From positions 43,202 through 66,006 of the forward strand of contig NW_003546766.1 of NCBI RefSeq assembly GCF_000090795.2: 22,805 nt of DNA, in the 5' to 3' direction. The stretch is from Amphimedon queenslandica. Its lineage: Eukaryota; Porifera; Demospongiae; Haplosclerida; Niphatidae. A program made the position numbers and the translations under genes. The notes below the pieces were generated by a model. The model ran no database searches. It was not told the origin of the DNA and worked only from the letters and a program-made list of their open reading frames with translations. Of this stretch, positions 1 through 7,188 are shown one piece after another. How positions within the stretch are numbered: position 1 is the first letter of the stretch; every line of letters starts with the position of its first letter.

Positions 1-578
1 TAGTCATTAAACTGGTAACATGAGAGTGAACATATCACAACCTATTACAAATAATAATAAATCAATAATAATATTAACAAACATATGCCTTGTATTTTAC
101 TAAAAAGACTAATTTTAAGATAATGTTGTCCAAGTTTTTTGCTTCTTCAAAATCATTCCGAGTATTAATTAGCTACTGTAAACTGCTTTATGCAAATATA
201 TATTTCATTTGGTGTTAGAGGATTATGCTTCACTTTCACGTACCACACAAAACTTCCCACAAACAATGGAATACGATGTAGAATGTGGCATATCATGGTT
301 TTTGTCACATAGGCTAGAAAATCAGGCATATGACTTTCTGAACACAATTGTATATAACTTCTCCATTGTCCACAACAAAATATCTGTCAAATTTTTAGAA
401 AGCTGTGAATAAACTGTGTTTTAACATAATGACTTGCCCATTTTAAAGAGAAATCAGGAGACACTGGCTTTACCCACTGAGAGTATTTATACATTTCGTC
501 ATCAGCAAATGACCTTTCATATTTGCAGAAAACCACTGCTTCAATTTAATGACACTATATAAAGTTTTATATTTATCT
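1..578. repeat. Left flank, paralogous to the region downstream of gene 2
   Basis: I see no gene here. From about position 22 the sequence matches 8980 onward (shared tract around ATCACAA..TATTACAAATAATAATAA, then TTTTAAGATAATGTTGTCCAA, then a shared GCAGAAAACCACTGCTTCAA tract at about 525 and 9124). The second copy starts about 55 bp after the stop codon of gene 2, so position 1 corresponds to roughly 8957. The simplest reading is that a further paralogue of the array ends just outside the left edge. The stretch from about 160 to 510 has no counterpart in the second copy. Short open frames here have no protein-like features. Confidence 0.7.
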
Positions 579-984
579 ATAGACCAGTTGGCACTAAGTA
601 TATTCATAAATTTTGAGTATATTCATTGTGATACCGTAAATAAAGTAAAATTTTCCTACCGCCATTTTGGAGTCTTAGTTACTAAGAGTTGAATGGGAGA
701 AAGTAATATCTTTGCTTCTATATCTTCTAGTGGCACTTATTAAATTCCATGAGCCAACTCTAGACACTGGATCATGGTCAGTAAGCAGTAGCAATATTGC
801 TGTATCGAATAAATACAGCAGTTTTTGGAGAATAAGCTCTTTTCACTATCGCTCCATAGACATCCATTCTTGCATCCATTGGAAGTATGACTCCAAAATG
901 GCGGAATGAAAATTTTACTTTATTTACAGCATCACAATGAATATACTTAAAATTCTATGAAATACTTAGCACCAACTGGTCTAT
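579..984. mobile_element. Non-autonomous DNA transposon (MITE) with ~95 bp terminal inverted repeats
   Basis: The left arm (about 579-674, starting ATAGACCAGTTGGCACTAAG and ending in CCATTTTGGAGTC) is repeated inverted at about 889-984 (GACTCCAAAATGGCGG to CCAACTGGTCTAT). About 215 bp lie between the arms, with no transposase-like frame. The matching place in the paralogous flank near 9170-9190 lacks it: AAAGTTTTAT is followed there directly by the sequence seen to the right of the element. Flanking AT-rich bases could include a short target duplication, but I could not fix its length. The superfamily is unassigned. Confidence 0.85.
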
Positions 985-1762
985 TTATGCCGATGAGGCC
1001 TTCCTTTTATCCTTTTAAATTGGTCCTTAATTAAAGCCACTCCTGTGTCTACTTCTAACTGAGCCTTTAATGCTTTTATTGTAAGTGTCTTGGACTTTTT
1101 CTCAGTTGAGAAAGCTGCTTAATTTTTTGTCAGTGTCAGTGGTGTTTGGAGTGTCAGTGTTTAATGATTACTTCCTTCACCGTACTTAAATAACCAAATA
1201 ATGAACAAAGTACCCTTGGAAGCAACTACAGTACCTCCAATTATCTAGCAGTGCAGTATGTAGCAGCTCATTATGACATCATAATCCTGTTTAGCCAAAA
1301 TTAATATTTAATTACCAGTTATGCATACCACAGGTCGGATTATATTCGCAACTGCTAATATTGGCAACAATAAAAACTAATAAAAAGGTTCAATTAATAT
1401 TTAAGATCTCTAAAATTTGTATTTGTTTTTGTTGGTAAAGAGGAGGTACTTTGTCCTTATCTGGACTGTAACACTAGACACTGCCATGCCCTGGTCATCA
1501 TCAGCTTCAGCTATAACAGGTTCTAGGCTGAGTCTTTATTATGTGGGTGGCTCTCTACCCTTCTCGGATCTGGTTTCCATTGGTGGACTGCAAGAGTCTA
1601 AGAAATTCTTTTCTCAGCTTGGCTGTACTGAAGTAACTGTTGGAAAAAAACCCAATCAGACTCGTATTTGTACAGAGTTTTAAAATAACTTTGCATGCAG
1701 GATTATTTGGGAATTAAACTCTAAATTTGGCATACTTAACATGATTGCAGCATTTATAAAGG
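985..1762. repeat. Paralogous intergenic modules
   Basis: No supported gene. Positions 985-1190 match 9185-9375 (shared GGCCTTCCTTTTATC, TGTCTACTTC.AACTGAGCCTTTAA). Positions about 1200-1540 are a second, diverged copy of the module just upstream of genes 1 and 3 (compare 2372-3490 and 10128-10430; shared CTACCTCCAA, AGCAGTGCAGT, TGACATCA.A, CCAAAATTAAT, TTTGTCCT.ATCTGGA). Positions about 1550-1720 match 9895-10060 (CCCTTCTC.GATCTGGTTTCC, AACCCAATCAGACTCGT). An 88-codon open frame at 1417-1683 falls across these repeats and looks accidental. Confidence 0.6.
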
Positions 1763-2340
1763 GCTTTAACTCTATGCCTGACAATTTGTTGTAGAACTAC
1801 AACAAGGTAATAACAATTAATAAAAAAGCAATTACCACGCCTCTTTTTAGGGCAAACACGTGCGTTTTACAGGAAACCACACCTTCTTGGCAAAAATTGG
1901 TATTGAATAATATTAGTGGTAAAATAGAAACCATAGGAAAGAATAGAAAAGTGAAAGAATGCTTTGTCGGCACTTTGATATAATTGCTATTCAACACTTA
2001 TTTTTTTTTTTTTTTTTTTTTTTGCAAAAAGTTGACTATTTGTTGATGATATTGTAAAGGCAATGAAACTGGTTGTAAGTAAATGCAGCAGCTAAAATCT
2101 ATGTAGGTGCAAGCAGTTTAGGTGCTTTGGAGCACTTTTAAGTGAATGGAATAGAACTTGCAGGTCTACTGAGAGCTCTTGAAAGGCACAAAGATACTCT
2201 ATGAAAAACGATCAAAATGGCTGATTGGGCGTGGTCAAGAGGTGTGGCGTCGAATAATTGATGATTTCCATGACAACATAAATAATTCAAAAAGTTGTCC
2301 AAAGGATTAATCTTTGCGAATTACTTGTGTAAGGAAAAGG
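1763..2340. other. Block-specific ~580 bp insertion with a T23 run; nature unknown
   Basis: This segment interrupts the match between the left flank and 10060-10120, where the two sides are almost adjacent. It holds an uninterrupted run of 23 T at 2001-2023. Weak inverted similarity at the ends (GCTTTAAC near 1764, GTTAAAGC near 2340) hints at a DNA transposon. The T-run could instead be the tail of a minus-strand retro-insertion, but I found no convincing target duplication for either model. No gene is supported. Confidence 0.35.
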
Positions 2341-2417
2341 GTTAAAGCTGCCTGTTGTTTTTATAAAATAAATGATGGCCAATGTACCTTTGGAAACTAC
2401 TACCTCCAACTCAGGTA

Positions 2418-2867
2418 TAGGGACACGCACATTATTCGGGAATTTCTTTTGGAATAATGGGTGTGAAATTTAGAGAAAGAATAATGGGTTAAAATTTGCC
2501 TGCCTGGATCATGTGATCAATATTTAACCCTTTCAATACTGCATTAGCATGTGTCAGCACTCAGCAAACAGTACAGTACAATTTAACAGCACTTCACAGC
2601 AACAGCAATGAGTAACTCCACTGGAAATAATACTGAACAGATTTCAGGACACTCAAAGTAATTCACTTGAGGATTACATTGAATCATCAGTAGTGTTACA
2701 GTATAACCATGAATGATGATATTAATAATAATCAAAATGAATTTTTGGTATTATCAGAGCATAATAATGGGAATAATGGGCCAAAAAGGAGAGAATAATG
2801 GGATTGAGGAAGAGAATTGAAGAATAGAATTATAGGGTTGAAAAAAAGAATAATGTGCATGTCCCTA
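2418..2867. mobile_element. hAT-type MITE with 8 bp target duplication
   Basis: The ends are TAGGGACACGCACATTATTC and the inverted GAATAATGTGCATGTCCCTA, differing at one base. The element is flanked by the perfect 8 bp direct repeat CTCAGGTA (2410-2417 and 2868-2875). TIRs starting TAGGG and 8 bp duplications are classic for the hAT superfamily. At 450 bp it is far too short to encode transposase, so it is non-autonomous. The corresponding site at about 10165 lacks it. The subterminal regions carry repeated AATAATGGG motifs (see separate entry). Confidence 0.92.
2453..2857 (+). repeat. Subterminal AATAATGGG motif cluster inside the hAT MITE
   Basis: AATAATGGG occurs at 2453-2461, 2480-2488, 2763-2771, 2772-2780 and 2794-2802. 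The variant AATAATGTG is at 2849-2857 and forms part of the right TIR. All copies lie within about 110 bp of an element end and in the same orientation. In hAT elements, short subterminal repeats of this kind serve as transposase binding sites; that role here is inferred. Confidence 0.6.
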
Positions 2868-2946
2868 CTCAGGTAGGCCTACCTAGCAGTGCAGTGCAGT
2901 GTGTATGACATCACATCCTGTTTTGTCAAAATTAATTTACCAATTA

Positions 2947-3202
2947 CCGTAAATGTTCAAATAAAAGCCCGGGCGTTTATTTCTTTCCTGGACAAAAAAT
3001 TGCGTAAAATAAAAAAAGAAAAAGCAAAACTGGGATTCGAACTCGGAACTCCAGGTTCCAGGCACTTAGCTTAACAAGTTAGGCCATTTGGGACACTCTT
3101 AAGGTTTTGGTATTTATATTGAGTAAAATATGCGTATCTATACTTAGAGAATCTTAGTACCAGGCGTTTATGCAAGCCCGGCCTTTATTTGAACATTTAC
3201 GG
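2947..3202. mobile_element. TA-flanked MITE (Tc1/mariner-like target) with tRNA-like core
   Basis: The ends are CCGTAAATGTTCAAATAAA and its inverted copy TTTATTTGAACATTTACGG, with partial similarity extending inward (CCCGGGCGTTTAT at left; GCGTTTATGCAAGCCCGG at right). The element is bounded by TA on each side (2945-2946, 3203-3204). The empty site at about 10240-10250 reads through CCAGTTAAACATATTCAC, consistent with insertion at a TA. Length is 256 bp and there is no coding capacity. A TA target is typical of Tc1/mariner/pogo MITEs. Confidence 0.88.
3031..3095 (-). other. tRNA-like sequence (decayed) inside the TA-flanked MITE
   Basis: On the minus strand, an A-box-like TGGCCTAACTTGTTAAG (3086-3070) is followed by a B-box-like GAGTTCGAATCCC (3044-3032), the order and rough spacing of an RNA polymerase III internal promoter. 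I could not fold a clean cloverleaf with a plausible acceptor stem, so this is not called as a functional tRNA gene. It is more likely a tRNA-derived segment captured by the element. Confidence 0.55.
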
Positions 3203-3797
3203 TATACATATTCACTTTATGATTGACTAGTTAATATATTATATACCACTGAAACCATGACTAAGATTAAAATTACAGAAAAAAATGTCAACTTTAATTT
3301 ACTTTGATAATCAACCTTTACATCAATTTATTTAAGGTCTTTAAAGGCTATATTTGTCTATCGTTGGTATTTGATACCTTGATATAGAGGGGTACTTTGT
3401 CTTCATTTGGATTACAACACTCTAGGCACTACCTTTCTATTGTCATTAGCTTTAACTGAGTCCAACTATAATAGGTGTGTATAATATGCAACTAATGGCA
3501 CAGACAGCGGGTCGCGGGTCATGCTTTATTACAAAACTCACTAAAGGTATAAAATTTTATATTAAAGTGTACTGAACTGATTGTCCTGGAATCCCTGTAC
3601 TGTCTGTTATATAATAGATAAATGCAAAGGTTCAATTTTTAAGATAATTAAAATCTTTCCCTTTGCCTACAATCACAACTTTGTTCAATTCTCGCAGCTA
3701 GGGTGGTCTATATGTTCCAGTTAATATTGGAATGATACCTTATTTGGCTACAAACTGTTGTAGCCAAACTGATTTAGTTGTGTTGTTATGATAACAG
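3203..3797. other. Gene 1 upstream region, paralogous to that of gene 3
   Basis: No gene is supported. The segment matches 10245-10700 in front of gene 3 (shared tracts CCACTGAAACC.TGACTAAG, AACTAATGGCACAGACAG, and TACCTTATTTGGC near the gene). The promoter-proximal cassette is listed separately. Confidence 0.6.
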
Positions 3798-3847
3798 TCA
3801 CATGACTTTGATAAGGTCTATTAATTTTCTGCTATTATTGACATAAG
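3798..3847 (+). promoter_or_regulatory. Gene 1 proximal promoter cassette (E-box + GATA)
   Basis: GTCACATGAC contains the E-box TCACATGA at 3798-3805. It is followed two bases later by TTTGATAAGG (3807-3816), a canonical GATA-factor site. The cassette lies 50 bp before the ATG and recurs in front of all six genes. GTCACATGAC differs by one base from the CLEAR consensus GTCACGTGAC bound by TFEB/MITF-type factors. No TATA box is apparent. The start codon context is AAGATGG (A at -3, G at +4). Confidence 0.6.
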
Positions 3848-5548
3848 ATGGATCCTGTCTCTCCAGAAAGAAGGAGGTTGTTACCCTCTTCTTCACTTGT
3901 TATCAATGCAAGTAAAAGGAAGTACAAACCTTTCAACTGCTTCAGTAACTACTGTAAGGAATTAAAGTCTCGTTCATTGAGTTTACCATTAATCCTCCTA
4001 CTGATTTATGCTCTACCAGTTAACATTTGTGTTGCACTTACTGATTCAACTAGTAGCCTGTTCAGTCAATGTGACTTATTTCACTCTAAAAGTGATACAT
4101 TTGTTTTTGATGTAGCACTTGTATTAAATGTATTCTTTCTTCTTGCCCCTTTCTGTGGTTGGTTATCAGATACTAAGATTGGTAGGGGTAATGCTATTTA
4201 TCTTGGTCTATGGCTTGGTTGGATTGGTACTCTAATACAAGCCATAGGATGCTGTTTGCAGTATGATTCCTTTCAGTGTAGCACTGTTTCTTTCATAGGA
4301 AGAGTTGTAATTCCATTTGTTTTTATGTTAATATCATTGTCACTCCTGTTACCTAATATATTACCATATGGTATAGATCAGTTGATGAATGAATCTACTG
4401 TCAAAATAAGAGCATTCATTCACTGGTTCTCACTCTGCCTTTATGGTAGTTCTGTATTTTCATTTATATCAGATGGGCTCATTCTTTCAGTTGTGGCCTT
4501 TGCTCTCTTTTCTTTTTCTCTTTGTCTTCATTTCCTCTTTAAGCATTGTTTTGAGCACATACCTATTCCTAATCCTTATAAAATTGTATTTAAAGTACTG
4601 AAGTTTTCTCTCACAACTAGTGGCACTAGAAGACAGCATCGTAGTGCATTCACATACTGGGGAGAGGAGCCCAGTAGAATGGATCTTGCTAAGGAGAGGT
4701 ATGGTGGTTGTTTCTCTCATGAAGAAGTGGAAAATGTAAAAACTTTCCTACAAATTGCTGTTGTTTTGATTACTGTTTTCCCCTTAATTGTTTCTATCTT
4801 TTTTTTATTTCGTTTATCTAATTTTACTATACAATTTAAAGATGGCTCTAATGAAAGTTCTGGGAATGGTATCTGGCTTTTAAGTAACATCATCCCTTTG
4901 TTTGTTCTGGTCCCTTTGTTTGAACTGGTTATTCTACCTCTCTTCCCTAAATTAGAATATTTCCTAATTAATCCATTGAAAGGACTTGGTTTGGCTTATA
5001 TTTTCCTCATATTATCAATTATTAGTGTTTTCTTCATTGACTTGATTGGAAGGATTGTTGCTGATAGTGACTCCAATATTCCTTGTTTCTTCATGTGGAA
5101 ATCAGTCCATCAAACAATTGATATTTCCTATTGGATACTACTCATACCATCAGTATTGGCTTATACAGCATATTTTTGTGGTGGGATGTATTTATTTGAG
5201 TTTATGTGTTGTCAGTCTCCTTTTGGTATGCATGGAATGATCATTGGACTTTGTTGGTTTTTCAGTGGTATATTCATTGACATTGCTATAGGTATATTTT
5301 TAATAGTTTATTATCACCCTATACCCTTGGTCAAATTTATGTCATGTACCTCATGGCTCACTATCACCCTTTGTATAATTGCTGTTATTGGATTAGTGGT
5401 GTATGTATTAATAGCTCGATGGTATGTCAATAGGGTCAGGGATACTGATCTTGGTCTACGTGCAGCAGTAGAAGAACATTGGGAGAATAGACTGACATCA
5501 GAAAATGACACCGAAACAGAAGATTTTCTTATTTCTAGTTTTAAATGA
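3848..5548 (+). CDS. Gene 1: POT/SLC15A4-like 12-TM membrane protein
   Basis: This 566-residue integral membrane protein has the POT/PTR2 (SLC15) fold. Landmarks by hand: a cytosolic N-terminus with dileucine signal E7-RRR-LL12; TM1 about 46-64; TM2 85-103 followed by the degenerate POT motif G104-W-L-S-D108-T-K-I-G112; TM5 with D177-Q and F190-I-H-W; a cytosolic TM6-TM7 loop about 233-299 containing AKERYGG and VENVK, as in SLC15A3/A4; and TM10 with FEF 450-452 then CCQSP. The loop after TM7 carries NFT and NES glycosylation sequons. Where POT carriers have ExxER in TM1, this protein reads YALPV, and the TM10 glutamate position is Tyr, so classical proton-peptide symport is doubtful. It is single-exon and starts at the ATG shared by all paralogues. 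Closest paralogue at both ends is gene 3. The POT-fold assignment is fairly firm; substrate and location are inferred. Confidence 0.9.
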   Translation: MDPVSPERRRLLPSSSLVINASKRKYKPFNCFSNYCKELKSRSLSLPLILLLIYALPVNICVALTDSTSSLFSQCDLFHSKSDTFVFDVALVLNVFFLLAPFCGWLSDTKIGRGNAIYLGLWLGWIGTLIQAIGCCLQYDSFQCSTVSFIGRVVIPFVFMLISLSLLLPNILPYGIDQLMNESTVKIRAFIHWFSLCLYGSSVFSFISDGLILSVVAFALFSFSLCLHFLFKHCFEHIPIPNPYKIVFKVLKFSLTTSGTRRQHRSAFTYWGEEPSRMDLAKERYGGCFSHEEVENVKTFLQIAVVLITVFPLIVSIFFLFRLSNFTIQFKDGSNESSGNGIWLLSNIIPLFVLVPLFELVILPLFPKLEYFLINPLKGLGLAYIFLILSIISVFFIDLIGRIVADSDSNIPCFFMWKSVHQTIDISYWILLIPSVLAYTAYFCGGMYLFEFMCCQSPFGMHGMIIGLCWFFSGIFIDIAIGIFLIVYYHPIPLVKFMSCTSWLTITLCIIAVIGLVVYVLIARWYVNRVRDTDLGLRAAVEEHWENRLTSENDTETEDFLISSFK

Positions 5549-5990
5549 TATTTTGTTATTTTTGCATTTTTAAGTAATTTTGTAACTTTATTTTGATGAT
5601 CATTTCCTGCGCTACACTTTATAATTTTAGTCCTGCCTTAAGAAATTTTCTCTATCAAGCAGGGGAAGATGTATTGCATTATCCTTAGCTATAGTGAATA
5701 AGTATCTATCTTCTCCTTCCCCTTTAAATCATCCTACTTCTTCAATCACTGAAGGACAATGTTCTTTGTCTTGATATACAGTCTGAATAAATCAAAGTGG
5801 CATAATCACTTAGTAAAAAAATCTTTACCTCCACTAAAACAACAATAATGTTTTGCTTTGCCTTTAATTTCTAAGTTTGTGATGAAATTTTAATATTGTA
5901 TTTGTATGGAATGTTTTAGTAGGCTTTCCCATAAAGCTTGCTAAGTGAGCCTAACAGCATACTTCATGAGCTGACAAGCACTAAAATATA
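5549..5990. repeat. Gene 1 downstream flank, repeated after genes 3 and 4
   Basis: No gene is supported. The sequence is shared with 12457-12910 (after gene 3) and 15530-15930 (after gene 4). Common tracts are CACTTTATAA, CTGCCTTAAGAAAT, GATGTATTGCA, GACAATGTT and GCTAAGTGAGC. The repeated 3' flank helps define the duplication units. Confidence 0.7.
5786..5791 (+). terminator. Possible polyadenylation signal of gene 1
   Basis: AATAAA lies about 240 bp past the stop codon of gene 1. The hexamer is not kept in the paralogous flanks of gene 3 (GAGTAAAT) or gene 4 (GGGTAAAT), so its use is uncertain. Confidence 0.3.
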
Positions 5991-5994
5991 GTAC

Positions 5995-6400
5995 ATGGCA
6001 TTTTGAGCAACTTTAAAATTCATCAAAAATTTTAATTTAAATTGGAATTTAGCTGAAAATTTTTATGCAACATAAGTAATCCTGGTGTATCAGAAAATGT
6101 AGTAAAAATGAAGATTACTCACCTAGTCATTTTTTAAATGTTTTTGTACTATAATAGTGCAGGGTGTGTGCACTGTTTGGCCTAATTTTGAGCAACTTCA
6201 AAATTCATAAAAATCCAAATGTGATTGGAATCAGCTCAAATTGTCCACACAACATAAGAACAGAAAATATTTAAAATTAGAGAATTCTCACCTAGTCATT
6301 TTTGATGAAATTTGCCTATATAGTATATACAGGATGCGTGGTTGAATTCTTGAGCAACTTTAAAAATTCATAAATATTCAAATAATTCCAAGAATTGTTT
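5995..6400 (+). repeat. Degenerate tandem repeat, ~160-185 bp period
   Basis: GAGCAACTTyAAAA.TTCAT recurs at about 6005, 6190 and 6352. The first two units share CTCACCTAGTCATTTTT and an .ACAACATAAG tract. The units are AT-rich and diverged. One partial relative is present after gene 3 (about 12950-13090). There is no coding capacity. Confidence 0.6.
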
Positions 6401-6521
6401 GATTTTATATGTAGTATTACCCGGTATGTACCATGGAAGCCATCTGCTGTAACATTAGAACAGAACTTGTGTAATAGTAGAAACAAGATAGGACAGGCAT
6501 TTAATTTATTGTACCATTTAA

Positions 6522-6617
6522 GAACATTCTAGATTATTCTTTTTCATTTACTGGACTATTCCTTTGTTGTGTGGACTATTCTTTTTGTTTACTGGAACAT
6601 TCTGGGCTAGAATGTTC
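6522..6617 (+). promoter_or_regulatory. Heat-shock element cluster within the solo LTR
   Basis: GAA/TTC triplets alternate at exact 5 bp steps. Site 1 is GAA 6522, TTC 6527, a degenerate GAT 6532 and TTC 6537. Site 2 is GAA 6595, TTC 6600, a degenerate unit at 6605, GAA 6610 and TTC 6615. Two one-mismatch half sites (GACTATTC) lie between, at 6554-6561 and 6574-6581. This spacing is the recognition rule for heat-shock factor trimers. Whether the sites are active is inferred. Confidence 0.7.
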
Positions 6618-6633
6618 CAGATTTGTACCTTGC

Positions 6634-6641
6634 TATAAATA
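6634..6641 (+). promoter_or_regulatory. LTR TATA box
   Basis: TATAAATA is centred about 20 bp after the last TTC unit of the heat-shock cluster and about 85 bp before the LTR end. Transcription would start near 6665 and run toward gene 2. Confidence 0.6.
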
Positions 6642-6728
6642 TGTGTGATTTTTGTAAATAGTTGGTTCCTTGCTTGGTAAAAACATATTATTAAACCACT
6701 TACTTCTGGTGAACACTGTTACAACTTG

Positions 6729-7152
6729 ACATCGATAAAAATGCTGGAAAGAACCTGTTACATGATGTAAAAGCACAGCTGGAGTCTCTTGGACAATTAC
6801 AAAAGGCACAGCCACTAGCCAACCAACATCTTGTCCATGCTAGCTGTACTTCACCAAAAAAGTATTGTTTCCTAAAATTAGTTATAGACTCTATATGTAC
6901 CAGTTTGTCAGTTACTATTGAAATCCTTAAAAACCAAAGTGCATTCAAGTGGTTGAACTGACCACTGCTTTTGAGGTGTTTAGCAACCATCTCTTTGTGG
7001 TACTCTGTGACAGCTGTTTTTGAGACCAGATCGTCCACCCCTTCCTCCACAGAACCAAAGTATTTTTTCAATATTTTCTGCTAACTGATCTAGCTGTGGT
7101 TTTGTGGTATTCAAACTATTCATAATGTTGTAATTGTTGTTATAATTGACAG
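6729..7152. other. Upstream region shared by genes 2 and 4, with strongly conserved tracts
   Basis: The sequence matches 13345-13762. A 54 bp tract (6760-6813) is identical to 13373-13426, and a second tract (CACCAAAAAAGT then TTGTTTCCTAAAATTAG and onward, about 6852-6907) is nearly identical, while the rest has diverged. A 123-codon minus-strand frame (6700-7071) crosses the solo LTR junction and is interrupted in the paralogous copy, so I do not call it a gene. Confidence 0.5.
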
Positions 7153-7188
7153 TCACATGACTTTGATAAGGTCTGCTATTGAAATAAG
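7153..7188 (+). promoter_or_regulatory. Gene 2 proximal promoter cassette (E-box + GATA)
   Basis: GTCACATGAC (TCACATGA at 7153-7160) is followed by TGATAAGG (7164-7171), then CTGCTATTGAAATAAG running into the ATG. The E-box starts 36 bp before the start codon, the same spacing as gene 4. The short distance implies a very short 5' UTR if this is the core promoter. Confidence 0.6.

Larger units (their letters stand above)
6470..6723 (+). mobile_element. Solo LTR of an LTR retrotransposon, 5 bp target duplication
   Basis: The element begins TGTAA and ends TTACA (canonical TG...CA ends with a short inverted repeat). It is flanked by the perfect 5 bp direct repeat ACTTG (6465-6469, 6724-6728). 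Length is 254 bp. The paralogous sequence before gene 4 (about 13335-13350) lacks it and joins the two flanks nearly directly. A TATA box and several heat-shock elements sit in plausible promoter order, supporting LTR identity in + orientation. No internal retroelement sequence remains, so it is a solo LTR left by recombination. It lies about 465 bp upstream of gene 2. Confidence 0.88.

Noticed and set aside
2001..2023. T23 run as the tail of a minus-strand SINE or processed gene
   Set aside because: No matching target duplication or recognisable retroelement body was found. It could be simple replication slippage.
4487..4720. A 77-codon minus-strand open frame found at the same place in genes 1-5, with a shorter version in gene 6
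   Set aside because: It is the antisense of the highly conserved cytosolic loop. Its conservation is explained by the sense gene and by conversion, and it has no promoter or protein-like features of its own.
5314..5511. Repeated minus-strand frame opposite the C-terminal helix of several genes
   Set aside because: Shadow of the conserved sense sequence, for the same reason as the loop antisense frame.
5995..6400. Regularly spaced GAGCAACTT units as a CRISPR-like array
   Set aside because: The periods are ~160-185 bp and unequal, the units are diverged, and the genome is eukaryotic. It is an ordinary degenerate tandem repeat.
6700..7071. 123-codon minus-strand frame upstream of gene 2
   Set aside because: It begins in unique flank, ends inside the solo LTR, and is interrupted in the paralogous gene 4 flank. 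Differences between copies are mostly non-synonymous.
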